Source: Caprimulgus europaeus
Lineage: Eukaryota; Chordata; Aves; Caprimulgiformes; Caprimulgidae
Assembly (NCBI GenBank): GCA_907165065.1
Contig: OU015528.1
Location: 68,987,474 to 69,051,473 of the forward strand
Length of the DNA stretch: 64,000 bases
Direction: 5' to 3'
Both the position numbers and the translations under genes were made by a program. The notes under the pieces are model-generated. The model was given only the letters and a program-made list of their open reading frames with translations, did not search any database and was not told the DNA's origin. Below are positions 48,568 through 61,962 of this stretch, piece by piece (the stretch's first letter is position 1; each line of letters starts with the position of its first letter).

Positions 48568-51500
48568 CTTGTGGAAAAAGTTCCAAGAATGGACCACAAC
48601 TATTTGGTAAGTCGTTTCTGTGACTAACTTGTGCCTTTGGTTATCAAAAAAGAGAAGGAACAGTAATATGATCATTTATGGACTAGGGATGTTAGACTTA
48701 GCTTCCAGTCACTGGTATGTCTATGTAAGCTGGCTTTTTAGAATAAAGACCTTGTTATTAAAACTTGTCTTCCCTGTGTGAGTCACTTTACTCCTTCACC
48801 TTACTTTGAACTCAAATTATCTCCTCATTAGCATATGGATCTTAAATTTGTTAATTGCTTTTCTGAAGCGCCAGTGTTTAATCATTGTGAAAATTGAAAC
48901 TATTTCACTGACTGTTTGGGTTACATTATTTCCTTGGGGACTCATTTAGACTCATGTCTGTTGGATGCCTCTAAATTTACTGACTTTGCAGAGCCAGCAT
49001 AGCTAAGTTGCAACAGATTTTGTAGTAAACTCAATCTTAAAACAATTTGGTTGATTTTTATCTCTGCATCCCATTGAAAGCTGTGAAATGGAATATTTTT
49101 CACTGAGGAAAATAATCTGCAGAATTTTGTTTGAGAATTGAGTTCTGCCAACCAGACTAGAAAATACTTATTTTTACTCATAAACTGAAGACATTTGAAC
49201 TGAGAATTATGACCCGAGTGTTAATCCATGCAGCGACTCTCATTTTGACACAGATGTTTTATTATATTATGTTTTGTCTTTATTTCAATATTTGTTTCTG
49301 CTTTTTTAAGGAAAGCTCTACTATATTGCTTATCTGTTCTGTGGGTTTTGGAGGAGGAAATGTGAGAAGTTTTACATTTCAATTGGGATTCTCAACCGTT
49401 CTGCACTTACCTCAGGCTGTACGTGGGTTTTGTTATAGTACTGTGATTTCTAAAAAGGAAATAGTTAAGTTCAATTTATTTCAAACCTTCCTCAGCTGCA
49501 TTTACATTGTATTTGCAGTTGCTTCAGGTATGATTTGCTTGTGGCTGTTGCTGGAGGAGGTCACAGGACACTTCCATTGTTTCTTTTGTCTGGAATGTCT
49601 CACCATTGACTCTGCTAATGGCTTTCTAGATGGGGAAAATAAACTAGAAGTTCTTTGAAAGGTTTCAGCTTGTTCTCTGTCCTTACTTATGTGTTGCTTC
49701 TGACAAAACTGGAAGATTCATTGGCCTGTGATGCTATTAATGAACCTGCAATAAAGGATTCTTTCAGTCTTTCTCTTGTCCTCTTTCAACAAGGCTCAGC
49801 ATTTGTTTATGCTCTTCAGTGTTTCTTTGATTGCTAAGTGACAGCAGAAGTCAAGTGTGCCTCTTAACAGTCTGGAAACGCTGAGATAAAATATAGGTCT
49901 TCCCAGGATAATTATAATCCTGGCTGAGTTGAACATTCAGTGCAGGTTACAAATCGAGCCTGGTGTTACTACCTGCTTGCTGAGTGACTGCTTTCACAGC
50001 GTTACTTAAACTCCTGTTGTATAACTCATTTCCTACTTCATACTCTTTAAGTTGCAGCAGATTTACAATTTGGAGATTTCTTTTGAGGGAGAAGCAGGCT
50101 GGAGAGGAAGACTGATGTCTGCTTAACATGTTCCTGGAAAGTACAGGTTTATGTTGCTTAGAAAAACTTGTTTGGATGCTGTGGTCTGCTATACAGATGA
50201 ATCTGCTTTGTCATCCCTTCTCGTTGAACCCTGAGAAGGCTGTTCTTGCCCGTGATTTTCAGTTGCTTAGAACTAAGACTTCCAGACAGTTCCAAGCTAC
50301 AGCTACATTATTCCTTGTTATTTTTTGTGACTGCATAGTTTCTCTTTTCCCTGCTGCTTATCTTGATCTGTGGATAAGCAATAGACATATTTCTGTTAGT
50401 CTCTTGGTTTTTCTTTCTTTCTTAGGCTCTTCTCAAAATACATTCTTCATTCTAACAACTACTTGGGTTCGAGTTCTGTAGCCTTAGTAGGGAACTCCTA
50501 AAAGGAAAGCTGTGAATGCTGTGGAGTCATTGTTACAGTACTCATTTATGTGGATTGCTCTCAACCCTTTGCACCTTTTGTTTAACTATTAACGTGCTTC
50601 ATAAATAGTTTGGTTATGAGACACTATATTGCCTTCTAGAATTGAAGGCTTTCTTTGCTTTGGTTCTGATGAATGTCTGATTTGTTAGTAGTGAAGATAC
50701 CCGCTTCTTCTATTTTATGTGAACGTTTGAGCAAAAGGAATTGGATTTCTCTTTACTTCCATGTGGGGTTTATAATGCAAGTACCATGAATAAAACATCA
50801 GGATTGTCTTTTAGCTCAATAATATTCTTATTTGTATTATTGATAAAGCATTCTGAAATGTAACATTATGTAGAAGCTTGAAATTAGATTTCCTCTTTCC
50901 CTGCGGAGGTTAAAAAGCCCAGTAACCTCTTGGAGCAGGTACTTGGCTTCAGGCCAAGAAACTGGGCACGAAGTGCTGGCTGCAGTGCATCTAAGCCTGG
51001 TGAAATCTGACTGCTCTGAGTGCTTGGCCTCAAAAAGAAATCTGAACTTGGTTTGAAAAGATTACTCCTAGAAATTATGAATTCCTCTACCTCTGGTATT
51101 TTTCATGTAGAAAGCATGCCTAAAGGCTCTACTTTTGTATGACAACGATTTAAAAACCTAGAGTGACTTGACAAGGAAGTAAATGAATAGTGAGACTGCT
51201 GAGGTAAGCTGTTGCTGATTGTAGGTAAGCAGGGGAAGCACCAGTGCATTGTATCTGCTGTGCCAATACAGCACATTTCACGTATCTCTATTAATTGCAT
51301 CTTACTGCTATTAATACATTAGTATAGCCTGTGAACTTAATGTGAAAAATTTTGCAGCTGACAAATATCTTCATTCCATGCTACTTGCAAAAGCCTTTAA
51401 ATTTAGGCTGTGTGGAGATAGTTATGTGAGGTTTCTAGTGTATATGTGCACTCAGGAAAATACAAACACTACTCTTTTTTCCCCATTTCTTGTCTAATGC

Positions 51501-51836
51501 ACCTAACTTGAATTTCAAGAAATAAGAGCTGATTACAGATGTGAAATAAGAGCAGAGGGTAGTAGGACTAAGCCACAGAGGTTAACTGTGTACAATTAAC
51601 ATGCTGAATTGTTGCGTGCAGTTCTAACGTAATAGAAACAAAACTTGTATGAGTTAAATAAGCTTATGTTGGATTATACAACAGATAAATATTAGCTCTT
51701 CATATTATAAGTACTGGGATTTCCTTGTAACTCCTCCTTTTATCCTTTTAATGGTGCTTTCAGAAGGGTAATATGAAACGTGCATGTGAAAATAAGTTTT
51801 CCATTCCAACTTAATTGTAAAATATTTGCATTTCAG

Positions 51837-51950
51837 CTCAAATCAAAGACAAAATTAAAGAAAGGGAAAAGAAGCAAAAAGAGAAGAAGAAGCACAAAAT
51901 AATGAATGAAATCAAGAAAGAAAATGGAGAAGTCAAATTATTGCAGAAAG
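51837..51950 (+). CDS. RSBN1L: RSBN1L coding exon 2
   Basis: A 114-base exon between acceptor TTTGCATTTCAG and donor AAAG|GTAGGT, phase 1 at both ends, so it joins exactly to exon 1. It encodes AQIKDKIKEREKKQKEKKKH followed by KIMNEIKKENGEVKLLQK. The highly charged lysine/glutamate helix and KKENGEVK ending match the equivalent segment of mammalian RSBN1L (KIKDKIKE... NEIKKENGEVK). Probably a basic, coiled or disordered nuclear-targeting/DNA-contact segment. The following exon (in mammals beginning with a KEKPK-like lysine stretch) was not found before the window ends. Confidence 0.95.
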
Positions 51951-52512
51951 GTAGGTTTGAACTATGTAGTGGTATTTCATTCTAGTCCTTTAAAATCTTT
52001 GTGATTGGATTGGATGCTGAGTTTTAATAGTATGTTTTTCATTTAACTTAAATTCCATTTTCCCTGATTAGTTTGTATGAGGGTTGCGAATTAAAACTTA
52101 ACTATAAATGTTGTGGTGGTTTTTTTGTTTGGTTTTTTTTTTTTCCCCAACTGTGTTAGGTACTGGAAATTAAAAGTATAACTGTCACCACAATGTTGCT
52201 TATACAGTAGTAGTAAAGACTGGTACTTCAGTGGATAATACTGATGATACCTGCATCTCTGCAGTTACTGAAGAAGACTATCATTTTATATGTTGTGGAG
52301 AAGAAAAATGAATCCATGTCACATTTTATATTTAACATTAAATGCACAAAACTGAATAACTGAGGAGCTACAGTTTGGAGACTTCGTCAAATACTTAAAA
52401 AATATGTACAACGGGCAGTCTTAATTTTGGGTAATTTCCTCTAATTTACTGTAATGGAATGTAATTAAGATTACAGTTCTCACAAGTTCCCACACTAGCT
52501 TGTACATCCACT

Positions 52513-52792
52513 GGATCTTAGAATTGTACAGTAGTTGAGATTGGAAGGGACCTAGCCCAGTGCCACTGGTCAGAGTACGGTCAGCTGGAGCACATTGCCC
52601 GGGACTATCAAACTCTGTGTGTCTCCAAGGCTGAAGGCTTCGTGATCTCTCTGGACAAACCAATATCAATATTGCACCACTCTTGCAGGAAAAAAAAGTG
52701 TTGGTTTGTGTTTAAAAGGGATTTCTTTTTATTTCAGTTTGTACCCTTTACCTCTTGTCCTGTCACTGGATTTCTCTGAGAATAGCCCTACA
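52513..52792 (-). mobile_element. CR1 LINE (older host copy), 3' part
   Basis: Minus-strand CR1 3' end: complement of TTAGAATTGTACAG...TTGGAAGGGACC through the TACCTCTTGTCCTGTCACTG block to CTCTGAGAATAGCC. It is cut off where the plus-strand CR1 begins and continues at 53421. Confidence 0.85.
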
Positions 52793-53420
52793 TCTGGGGA
52801 ATAATAATCCCAAGCACTGATATGTACTGGGGGCTGACCAGCTGGAAAGCAGCTTTGTTGAGAAGGACCTTGGGGCCCTGGCAGACAAACAGCTGACTGT
52901 GAGCCAGCAGTGCACCTCCAGGGCAAAAAAGGCCAACAGAATCCTTGGCTGCACTAGGAAGAGCTTTGCCAGCAGATCGAGGGAGGTCATCCTTCTCTCT
53001 ACTGAACACTACTGAGGCTGCAGCTAGAGTACTGCGTCCAGTTCTGGGCTCCCCAGTACAAGATACGGACTCACTGGAGTGAGTCCATCACACAGCCAAA
53101 GATGGTGAGCATCTCTGCTGTGAGGAGAAAAGGAGGCTCAAGGGGGATCTTATCAATGTGTATAAACACCTGACAGAAGGGAGCCAGATGTTTCCCAGCA
53201 GTAACCAGTGACAAGACAGGATGCAATGGACACAAATTTAAACACATTAAATTCTGTCTGAATGTAAGAAAAAAAACTTCCTTACTGTGAGGGTGATTGA
53301 GTACTGGCACAGGTTGCCTACAGAGTTGTAAAACCTGACTGTACACAGTCTCTGTGCTTCAGCAGGGAGATTGGAATAAATAATACCAAGAAGTCTCTTC
53401 CAACCCGAGTGCTTCTATGA
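52793..53420 (+). mobile_element. CR1 LINE (younger insertion) inside an older CR1
   Basis: Plus-strand 5'-truncated CR1 of about 630 bases. It starts in the thumb-coding region (GGGGGCTGACCAGCTGGAAA near 52829, then the GTGAGCCAGCAGTGCACCTC block). It runs through AAGGGGGATCTTATCAATGT to the 3' end at CTTCTATGAG. The opposite-orientation CR1 on either side is collinear across it, so this copy was inserted into the older one. Confidence 0.85.
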
Positions 53421-54260
53421 GTCTGGCTACATCTTTACACCCTCTCATCAGGTATTTGTACACACTGATAAAATTCTTTTCTCCTTATTTACCACCCTGC
53501 CCTCCTTTCTTATCTCCATGCTGAACAATTCACTGCACTCTGCCTCTCCTTATGTGAGTGATGTTCTGCTCCCTTAATCATTTTTGGGCCCCTTTTCTGG
53601 ACTCACTCCATTTTTGTTTTGGACTGGTAAGCTCAGAACTGTACACAGTATTCCAAATGTGTCTCGCCAGTGATGAGCAGAGGGGAAGAGTCATCTTCCT
53701 CAACTTGCTGGCAGTTCTCCTCCTAATCCTGTCCAAGAGGCTACTGGCCTGTTTTCCACAGAGGCACACTGATAGCTTATGGTCAGCCTGTCATCCACCA
53801 TGACCCCCAAGTCCTTCTCTGTCAGGCTGCTCTTGGGCATTTGGTCCTCAGCTTGCACTGGTGCATGAGGTTATTCCCCTTACTGCACCGGGCTTTACAT
53901 AGCCCAGTGTTAACTTCGTGAGACTTCTGCTTGCCCGTTTCTACAGCCTCTCAAGATCCCTCTCACTGGCAGCACAACCCTGTGGTGCATTGACCACTCC
54001 TTCCAGTTTTGTATCACCTGCAAACTTGTTGAGGGTACACTCTTGTCTCCTCATTCCCATCTTAATTAAGATATTGAACAGTATTGGCACAAGATAGCAG
54101 TGTTTGGGTTGCTCTGATAGTGACTGTCCTCCAGCTGGGCTTTGTGCTGCTCCTCACAACCCTTTGAGCACAGCAGTTAAGCCAGTTCTCGAAACACCTC
54201 ACTCTTCACTTCCAGGTCATGCTGCATCAGTTTTTCTGTGAGGATGTTGTTTCTTTAAGT
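53421..54260 (-). mobile_element. CR1 LINE (older host copy), 5' part
   Basis: Resumes the minus-strand CR1 at AGTCTGGCTACATC. It continues through TGTACACAGTATTCCA (53640-53655), the CAAGTCCTTCTCTGTCAGGC block (53808-53827), GTATCACCTGCAAACTTGTT (54011-54030) and the CACAACCCTTTGAGC region. It fades near 54260 around GAGGATGTTGTTT. Highly diverged. Confidence 0.88.
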
Positions 54261-57200
54261 AGACAAAATATTTGTTTTAATCTGTTATTTTCAGACTCTG
54301 CATTTAAAGTTGGGAACATATTCCTGATACATTTTCCTGTTATCTTGTCTGCTGTAGGATTTTATTTACAAACAAAAAACTGAAACCACCAAAAAAAACC
54401 ATTGTCTTCAAAATGTTCATACCAGGTCAGAGACAAGGAACCCTGTAATTACTACATCATATATTACACTGTATGCACAGCTCCAAGTAACTGTATTAGC
54501 AACTGTGGCAGCTTAAAACCTATGTGGATCAGATTTCAAGGTATCAGCTTGGACCATGAGGAGTGTGCAAGCTGGTGACTTCCTGTGAAAAGAACAGATG
54601 TGGCTTGTCTTTGCCGAGCATGAAAGGAAGCTGGTGATTGAGATACTGGGCAGCACTTGTCTGCCTCAACAGTGAGGTTCTTCATGTTTTGTTTGTGTAC
54701 CAGCCTTTTTTACCCTGTGTCCTATTTCCATTGCCATTCAGCAGATGAGGTGAAAGCTGCAAAGACAGCAAGTCTTGTTACACACATCTAATAAATCCTA
54801 CCCAGTGGGGATATTTGGCCTCAAATGGTGCTTTATTTTCAAGTTAATATAAAAACGCATATGCACAGGGGCTGTTAGAACACCTCTGCTGTTCTGAGCT
54901 AGGTGAGTAGCCAAATAGGTTGTTCTCACAGAGAACAGTGCTGCAAGTGCATTAGGTGCATGGTCCATATTTCATAGATGTGATATGTTATCAGTCAAGT
55001 ATCATGTTTTAGATTTTCTTTAAGATGTTGGTGGGAAGTGTTTTGTAGAGGCTGTGCTTGGTTTGCCAGTATCCTGCAAAATTTACTCCTGTTTCAGGGA
55101 AAGAAGAGTGTGTGTCAGGAGAGCCGTTATTTAGAGCAGACAGGTTTGGAACTAGTCTTACTTTCCTTTTCTTTAGGTATTTGGTTTTGTTGTTGGATTC
55201 TTTTGTGTGTGTGTATAAGAAACTACAGCGCTGGCTTCTAAAGACAGCTTATCTCCTTCTTCTAGGCATTAGATCAATATATTGTAAAATGTTACTCTGA
55301 CCATCTGCTGAACGCTTTTCTTCTTATGTTAAGAATATTGTTAGTGTTTTGATTTGTCTTTTGTTTTTTTTCCTGTCTGACTTACCTCCACTCCTTCAAT
55401 GAAAGTAATAGAGGTAATAGCCTACCTTACTTCAGACACTTAAACTGCCCAAGATAAGTGTCTAGTTATAGAAGAAATAAGTTCTGAGGGACTGATGCCT
55501 TTTGAGGGAGAGTTAGTACATAAACCTGGTGTTGATGCTTTGAGATGGATGTGGAAGAGTTTACTTATATTAGAAAGCTTAGGAGCGTGAACTGTTCATC
55601 TGCCTGAACTTGGGTTGCCGTTCTGTTGAAAGCAATGATAAAACTTGTCTGTGTTGGAGAAGGACAACTCTTAAAAAGGGTATTTTTGCAGTTCCTAAGG
55701 TGCTAAAGGAAATGTGTTTGGCTCTTTCGGAGAGTCTGATGGCTTTTCTTGGTGTATTTAGGATTAAAAGGGTTTTTTGTCAGCCTTTTGCACTTGCAGA
55801 TGTATGCTTTGTCGAATAAGGCTATGTAATTGCCCCTTTTCTCCCAATCTGTTATGTGGAAGCAAGAGCTCAGTTCTTGGAAAAATGCTTCTTGGCACAT
55901 GCATATTGTTAAAAATTCAGGAAATACAAGTGACGTAAACTTGCTTTTCAAAAAATGTACATAATGAAAAAGTTATCTTTTAGAAATTGAGATTGAAAGT
56001 TTCATCCAAAAATAAAAAAAAATCCCACCAATGTGACATGGCTGAAGGTTACTGGAGGTGCTGCAAAACCAAAAAGGATCAATAGACTTATTTGTAAACA
56101 GTCCCATTTGTGTTTTTCCTTTAAAAAAAAATAGTCCTGATTTTCTCGTTATTTATATCAGAGCACAGAAATTTCATAAATTGCAGTAGGAGAAATTCTT
56201 AATTTGTGTTTCTGCAAGATTAAATGTCTTGGTTTATGGAATGCCAGAATGCAGGAAAGAAGGGAGAATGAATGTCTCTATCACGCTGGTATGAACATCT
56301 GTAAGTACAAATTGTTTTCTAAAGCTTTTTTTTTAAATTATTATTCTGAGAGAAATGACATTTGTTTCAATTTTACATTCTTATGAACCTTTTACATTTT
56401 TTTATAGATGGATTTTGCACAGAAGCAATTAAAACATATTGGTATATTTCATATGAGTCATACTGCGAGCTTTTTCCCATCCACTATATTTTGTCTTTGT
56501 GTGTGTGTTTAGGGAAAATGGTGAAGGATTTGTATGCAAGGCACTTGAGTTGATAAGATATTGAGGGGATGGCAAAGACTGAGGTTAGAGTGCAGGGCAC
56601 ACAACCCACCACACTGATTTGCCTGTGACACTGATTTGGCTTCACAGTCCTTATGCACCAAGTTACCGACTTTGACCAAACACAGATGTAAATGCAGGTG
56701 TATATGTATTTACTGTGGTAACTCAGGTGACCACACTCCAGCGGTTGTTTGCAGACTTTGTGTTTTCAGACTGTTTGTTGTTGAAGAATTAACTGAAAAT
56801 ATTTGAGAGGCCTATATTTTTTATGTCACTTTATAAATATCTGCTTATCTTACAACATCCCTTTAAAGCTCTCCTGAAGAGTGCAGTTGTTGGAAGGGGT
56901 CTAAGAGGAAGCATGTTAGTCTTCCTGTGTGGCTCTGATGGGGTAAGAGGCAGTTACCGTAAGGAGCTTAACATTGTGTAAGTCAACATATACCCTTGTA
57001 GCAACTTCTGTCACATCTTGTGTTTGTATGCCTATCAGCATCACTTTCTGAAAATCTTGCATAGCTCATCTCAAGGTGGTTGTGATTATTCAACTTCCAG
57101 GAGGGCTGAGACAACATGAAATAGGATTATTTGATGTATTTTAGGCTTGGCTCTTCTGATGTTTAGTATTCAAGCTTTCAAGCCTCTAAACAGAACAAGA

Positions 57201-58199
57201 TAGCTGTCAGTTCTCAATTGTACTCCTGATGTGTGGTTTGTTTCCTGTGCTGTGTACTGAGACACCTTGAAATTATGTTTGTTTTTAGCACATGGTCTAT
57301 TAGCTTTTCAGCCTGTTGGCAGCTGATGTTGCTCATTCTCCTTAATTGCAGAGTGACTGTGTGCATTTTGTGTTGGTTCAGAATTTGTGTGCAGGTTTTA
57401 ACTCTATTAAGAAATCAGTTGTTCTAATTCTTCTGAACAGTTTTTAATATGTTTTTTAATTAACCCATCAAATTATTCTGTAAACTATATTTATTGTATA
57501 ATCTATAAAAATAAATCTGGAATACATGAGGATAAATTATGTTAAAATCAAAATATAAAATTCTGTCATTTATTTAAGTGGCTGACTGGTACAAACTTGA
57601 GGGATTTTTAGGATGTAAAAGGCTTCACATGGTTTCCGTTGTGCTGGGTGGCTTTTTTCTTGATGTGTTTTTTTTTTCTTTTTTTTTCCTGCTGTAAGTG
57701 GCAATGCCTACAAGAACACTTGTACTCTCCAAGACTACTCCTATGCTAAGCTATTGTTTAGTTATTTGTGGTTATGAACTCAAAACTCTTTGGAAGATCC
57801 AGGGGTTCACTTCTGTGGTTTGAACTGGGATTCCTGTGTTGACTGTTGAAAGACTTGACCTGAAGAGCTTCAGCAGAGCTGAGTCATCATAAATTTATAA
57901 TATGTCAGTAGCTTTAGTTTGAATTACAGTGAGAATACTAGAAAATGCTTGAGTTGTGTGTCTGGTCATGTGGGACTATGGGAAGCAAGTTAAGATCATT
58001 GTTTGGAGGTTACTTCTTACCTCTCCCCTTACTAGAGAGTGCCAAGCTGAACATCTTGTAGTGCTGTGGTAGGAGATAGTTGGTACAGGACCAAGCCAAA
58101 GACTTAATGTTTTGTAGCTGGTGGTGGGAATAGCCAGGCTGATCTCTCACTGCAGAACAATTTAGCGTTGTTACTACTATGAGGGGTTTTTTTTAAACT

Positions 58200-58258
58200 T
58201 CTAAAAGTTCCCCTCTAATAATTTTGGGGGCTGTGACCTCAAAGTTGAGAAACACTGC
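58200..58258. mobile_element. Possible hAT (Charlie-like) transposon terminus
   Basis: GGGGCTGTGACCTCAAAG followed by TTGAGAAACACTGCTCTAG resembles the inverted-terminal-repeat end of old amniote hAT elements (…GGTTGAGAACCACTG). Only one end was recognised, so this is tentative. Confidence 0.3.
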
Positions 58259-61200
58259 TCTAGTTAAAACAAGTGAATGAAGTAAAAGCTTTGTGGCCTC
58301 TGCTTATGTAAAATTTCAGACCAAATGATCTCACGGACAAAACACAACATAAAATGTACTTCAGGTAATTTCTGAGTTTTCTTCTTATGAAAACTCACAC
58401 TTGGAAGGAATCTGTAGTTGCCACAGTTCAGGCTGTCTAGCATCAATTTGAATTACCAGTATGTACCATCTAGTAATAACAAAGCATTGGCTTATTTGCA
58501 TAAAATTCAAACAGTTCTGAATCTCTCCGTAGGAATAGGTCCTGTGCTGTGACAGGGATATTGTGGTGCCACAAGAAATAAATTTACTGAGTTACCTTGA
58601 AAGATCTACCTATCATGTAGATATATGCAGTGGCAGTATTATGGTATGTAAGGCCTGTCTTGCCTAGAAGATGGTTAAAAAATGTTTAGAGATAGTTCTG
58701 TTATTGCTGAGCTGAGTATATGCATGCATGAACAGAATGAACACACATTTCCATTCTTCTAATTTCATGTTAAACACAGTGCAAGTTCTGTAATTCCATC
58801 CTCGTGCAATATTGCTAGGCAAATAAGAGCAGAAGAAAAATTAAAAATTTGCTGTTCTTTAGTCTTTTACACTCTAGTATTAAGTGTGAGCTCAGTCTGC
58901 TTTCTAACATCAGATCAAGGGGAGAGGTCCTGTTAACATCTATGGGTGCTGGGGGTTTTTCCTCCCACCCCCTGCTCCTGTTATTGCTGGAGTCCCAAAG
59001 CAGTTCTCTGACTCACCTTAACTAAGAGACTTTTAAGGCTAGTGGAAATTCTCACTTGTCTTGTGTTCCTGAATCATGCAGTGGAAAAATTTTTTGATTT
59101 ATAGGTATTTTGGTAGCTGTGGTTGTCTAAACACATCTCAGAACAGACAGAGACAGAAGATGCCAGACCACTGTCTTGGCTGAAGTTAGTTTCCAGCAGG
59201 GGTGTGTATGTATGCACCTTTATTGTGATTGCTGGTGAGGACTCTCTGAAACACCTTCCTTGAAGGTTTTGGGTTGTGAGGGTGTGCCTCAATAGTAACT
59301 ACTTGAGGTAAAATAAGTTGTTTTGCACCAAGCACTGTGTTGCTGCCAAATCTTGCTTAAAACAAAGCTATTTTGGGTATCTCAGTAGTGCAGTGTTTGG
59401 ATCTGTGGCCTTTTGGATTGCTTGCTTATGTTTTCACCAAATTCTGTACATCTGCTGCGAGGCAACTTGATTACTGCCCTAGGGAGCCACTGAAGGCAGC
59501 TGTTCTCCTTCGGTGTCTGTCAGCCAAGGGTCAAAGCATCATTATTGGTTCTGGAAGAAGCAGCACAGTTTGCTTTAAAGTATTTTGATACATGTAGCAG
59601 AGGAGTGACTGAATGAGCATGTTTCTGCTCTTTACAGCTCATGCAAAAAAAAAAAAGATGAAAGTACTTTATTGGGCATTGCTGATAGCAATCCCAGTAT
59701 TTCAGCAAACTAATTCCTTTTGCTATTGAAGTCTTTGCAACTTCTGAGCAGCTTTAAACACCTCCTTCAGAGTGGATCTTTGAAATTCTGCAGAGCAGAA
59801 GCCTTAGGCTAGAAATGTGCCTCCTCCTCATTCTGTGAAATTCTGTTGAAGCTTTGCTGAGAAATACTTCTACAAATCAGTTTTACATTTTGTGTTTGTA
59901 TTCCTCAGGAAAACTTTGGCTGTATGCTAAAATAATTGAACACAAATATTCTAAAGTTGGGCATATGTTTATGTCAAAGCAGTATTAGGAACATGCACTG
60001 TACAGTGAGTGTCTGGGTGGTGCTGTAGTACAGGACAGAGGGAAGAACTCGTAGTTTGATCCATATTACAGTCAGATGTACTATAATGTTACCTTTAAAA
60101 AAATCAAGATGAGAAATTGTATAAATTTTTTAATGTTAAAAACTTCAACTTTTACATTTGGGTTAGGAAGCTTTCTGTTTAGGTTTGCTAGGAACTTTGT
60201 TGTTTCTCATATACGTGTTAAGGTAGTGTGTGTGTAGGAAGTTTGGGTTTTTTTACCCTTAAAAATTTGGCCTTGTTCGGTGCTTGGGATGGAGAGATGG
60301 TCTCATGGCCAGTGTAGCTAAGCACATCGAGTGGTTTGCTGCCACTGATGAGGGGTGGATTCTGCTACTCACCACTCTCTGGTATGGGTGGTCTCCATGC
60401 TCTGGTTCCTGCCATGAACCAGTTCTGTTCACTAATCTAGCAGGTGGGTAGTTTTCTGCTGAGCCATTAAGTCAGTTTGCTGTGCAATCAGATGAGCATC
60501 AGTCAGTACCAGGAATGGGGTAGGACTGTGTGCCAGGAGCAGTGGCAGAGGAGAGAGTTGGACTCTACCCATCTGTGGCAATGAGAGATTGCTCAGCTGT
60601 ATCGTATATCCACATTTGAAGACCAAACAAATAATTATTAATTTGACATTTTTCTAGTCTTTCAGTATTCAATTTAACATTATAATATCACTTTCTCTAT
60701 GCAGTAATGTCTGAAATACCTAAAATAATTTTTCCTAAGTAGGTAGTTTGCTGGTGGTGTGAAAGTGAATTAACGTTCTTGACAGAATTTGTCCTGTGCC
60801 TGCAGTAGCTTAAACTTGTGTGAATTTGAAAAAAGCTCAAAACAACTAATCAGATTTTCAAGTAATATCTTTCAATTTCTGCTTGAAGTGCTTTTGCAGA
60901 ACTAAGTCTTACTCTTGTTGGTATATAAAATTTTTTTAAGTCTCTCATTCTAGCAATGTTTTGAAAAAATCCTATTTAGAACCTTTCTCTTCTGACTTCT
61001 GCGTTTTAAGGCTTTTCTCCTCTCCAGTGGCATCAGTAGCTCAGACGCTTGAAGAAGGGATTCATGTTTGTCTCTCAAGGATAGAGGCTGCCCATTTTGA
61101 TTTTTTTCTCTCTCTTCCCAGTTGCAAGTAGCCGTTCAAGGGTCTCTGCTACTTCCCATTGTAAATCTTGTTGTGTTTTGTTTTTTTTTTTTTTTGTTAG

Positions 61201-61962
61201 ACAGCCTTTTGTTCCTTCAGTGATTGTTGTCCTTGTGGTTTCCAGGTGTTTCAGAGTTAAAAATGAACTCAGTTCTATCCTTTTTGGTATACAGAGATGG
61301 AAAAAGTTCTGTGGAAGAAAAGAGTTGTGTTCAGAGATGAGAGGCTGCTAACAAGCATTTATTTGGTTCCAAATTGTGCACACCGTTTTTGCAACTTGTC
61401 ATGGTCTGGGAAAGTGTGTACTGATGAACTTCCAACTCCATAGATACGTAAATGATATAACCCTTGTAGACCGTGATCAAAATTAAAAACTGTCTATATT
61501 ATTAAAATATTTGTATTTAAATATGAACAGAAAAATTATTTTCAAGCTGGAAGGGGGACTTTGTTGGATACCAGAAAAAGAATTATTTTATCCTGTGCTT
61601 GAGAGGTTTTATTTTCCCCCCTTCTGAAGGTTTCATGGAGATGCTGTGAAAGCAAACACAGAGAATGATGGATGTTCTTCACTTTAAAAATGTCTTGGCT
61701 TAATCCCTGTCAAGAAGGTTTTGAGGACTTATGTAGGTGTATATCAAGCTAACTAAAACATGTTCTTACAGCTGGTTTTGAGTGCAAACCTTTTTGGATA
61801 TGTTTATATGAACATCACATAAGTTGACACTGATGTACATTCCTCCTGTCTGATTTTAATGGTGTATGTTGCATTGGGGTTTTTTGTTGTTATTTCTGTC
61901 TTAAAAGCACCACTGCTTTTCAGACAATGGCTTTGCTCTTTTGAGTGCTGTTTACTGATGAT

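Larger units (their letters stand above)
41140..51836 (+). other. RSBN1L: RSBN1L intron 1
   Basis: About 10.7 kb from GTGAGG to TTGCATTTCAG. It contains the tail of the CpG island, a 31-base minisatellite (42359-42480), a candidate extra exon (42825-42949), a C17 tract (44810-44826), a tetranucleotide repeat (47066-47104) and A/C-rich tracts (46926-46953, 48444-48567). Open frames such as 49209-49658 (149 codons, hydrophobic) resemble no family I know. No CR1 copy was recognised in this intron. Confidence 0.85.

Noticed and set aside
49209-49658. 149-codon hydrophobic frame in RSBN1L intron 1; considered as TMEM60, a small membrane-protein gene near RSBN1L in mammals
   Set aside because: The sequence does not resemble TMEM60 and has no other family resemblance; AT-rich, Phe/Leu-rich chance frame.
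50128-50481. 117-codon frame in RSBN1L intron 1
   Set aside because: No recognisable domain; chance open frame inside an intron.
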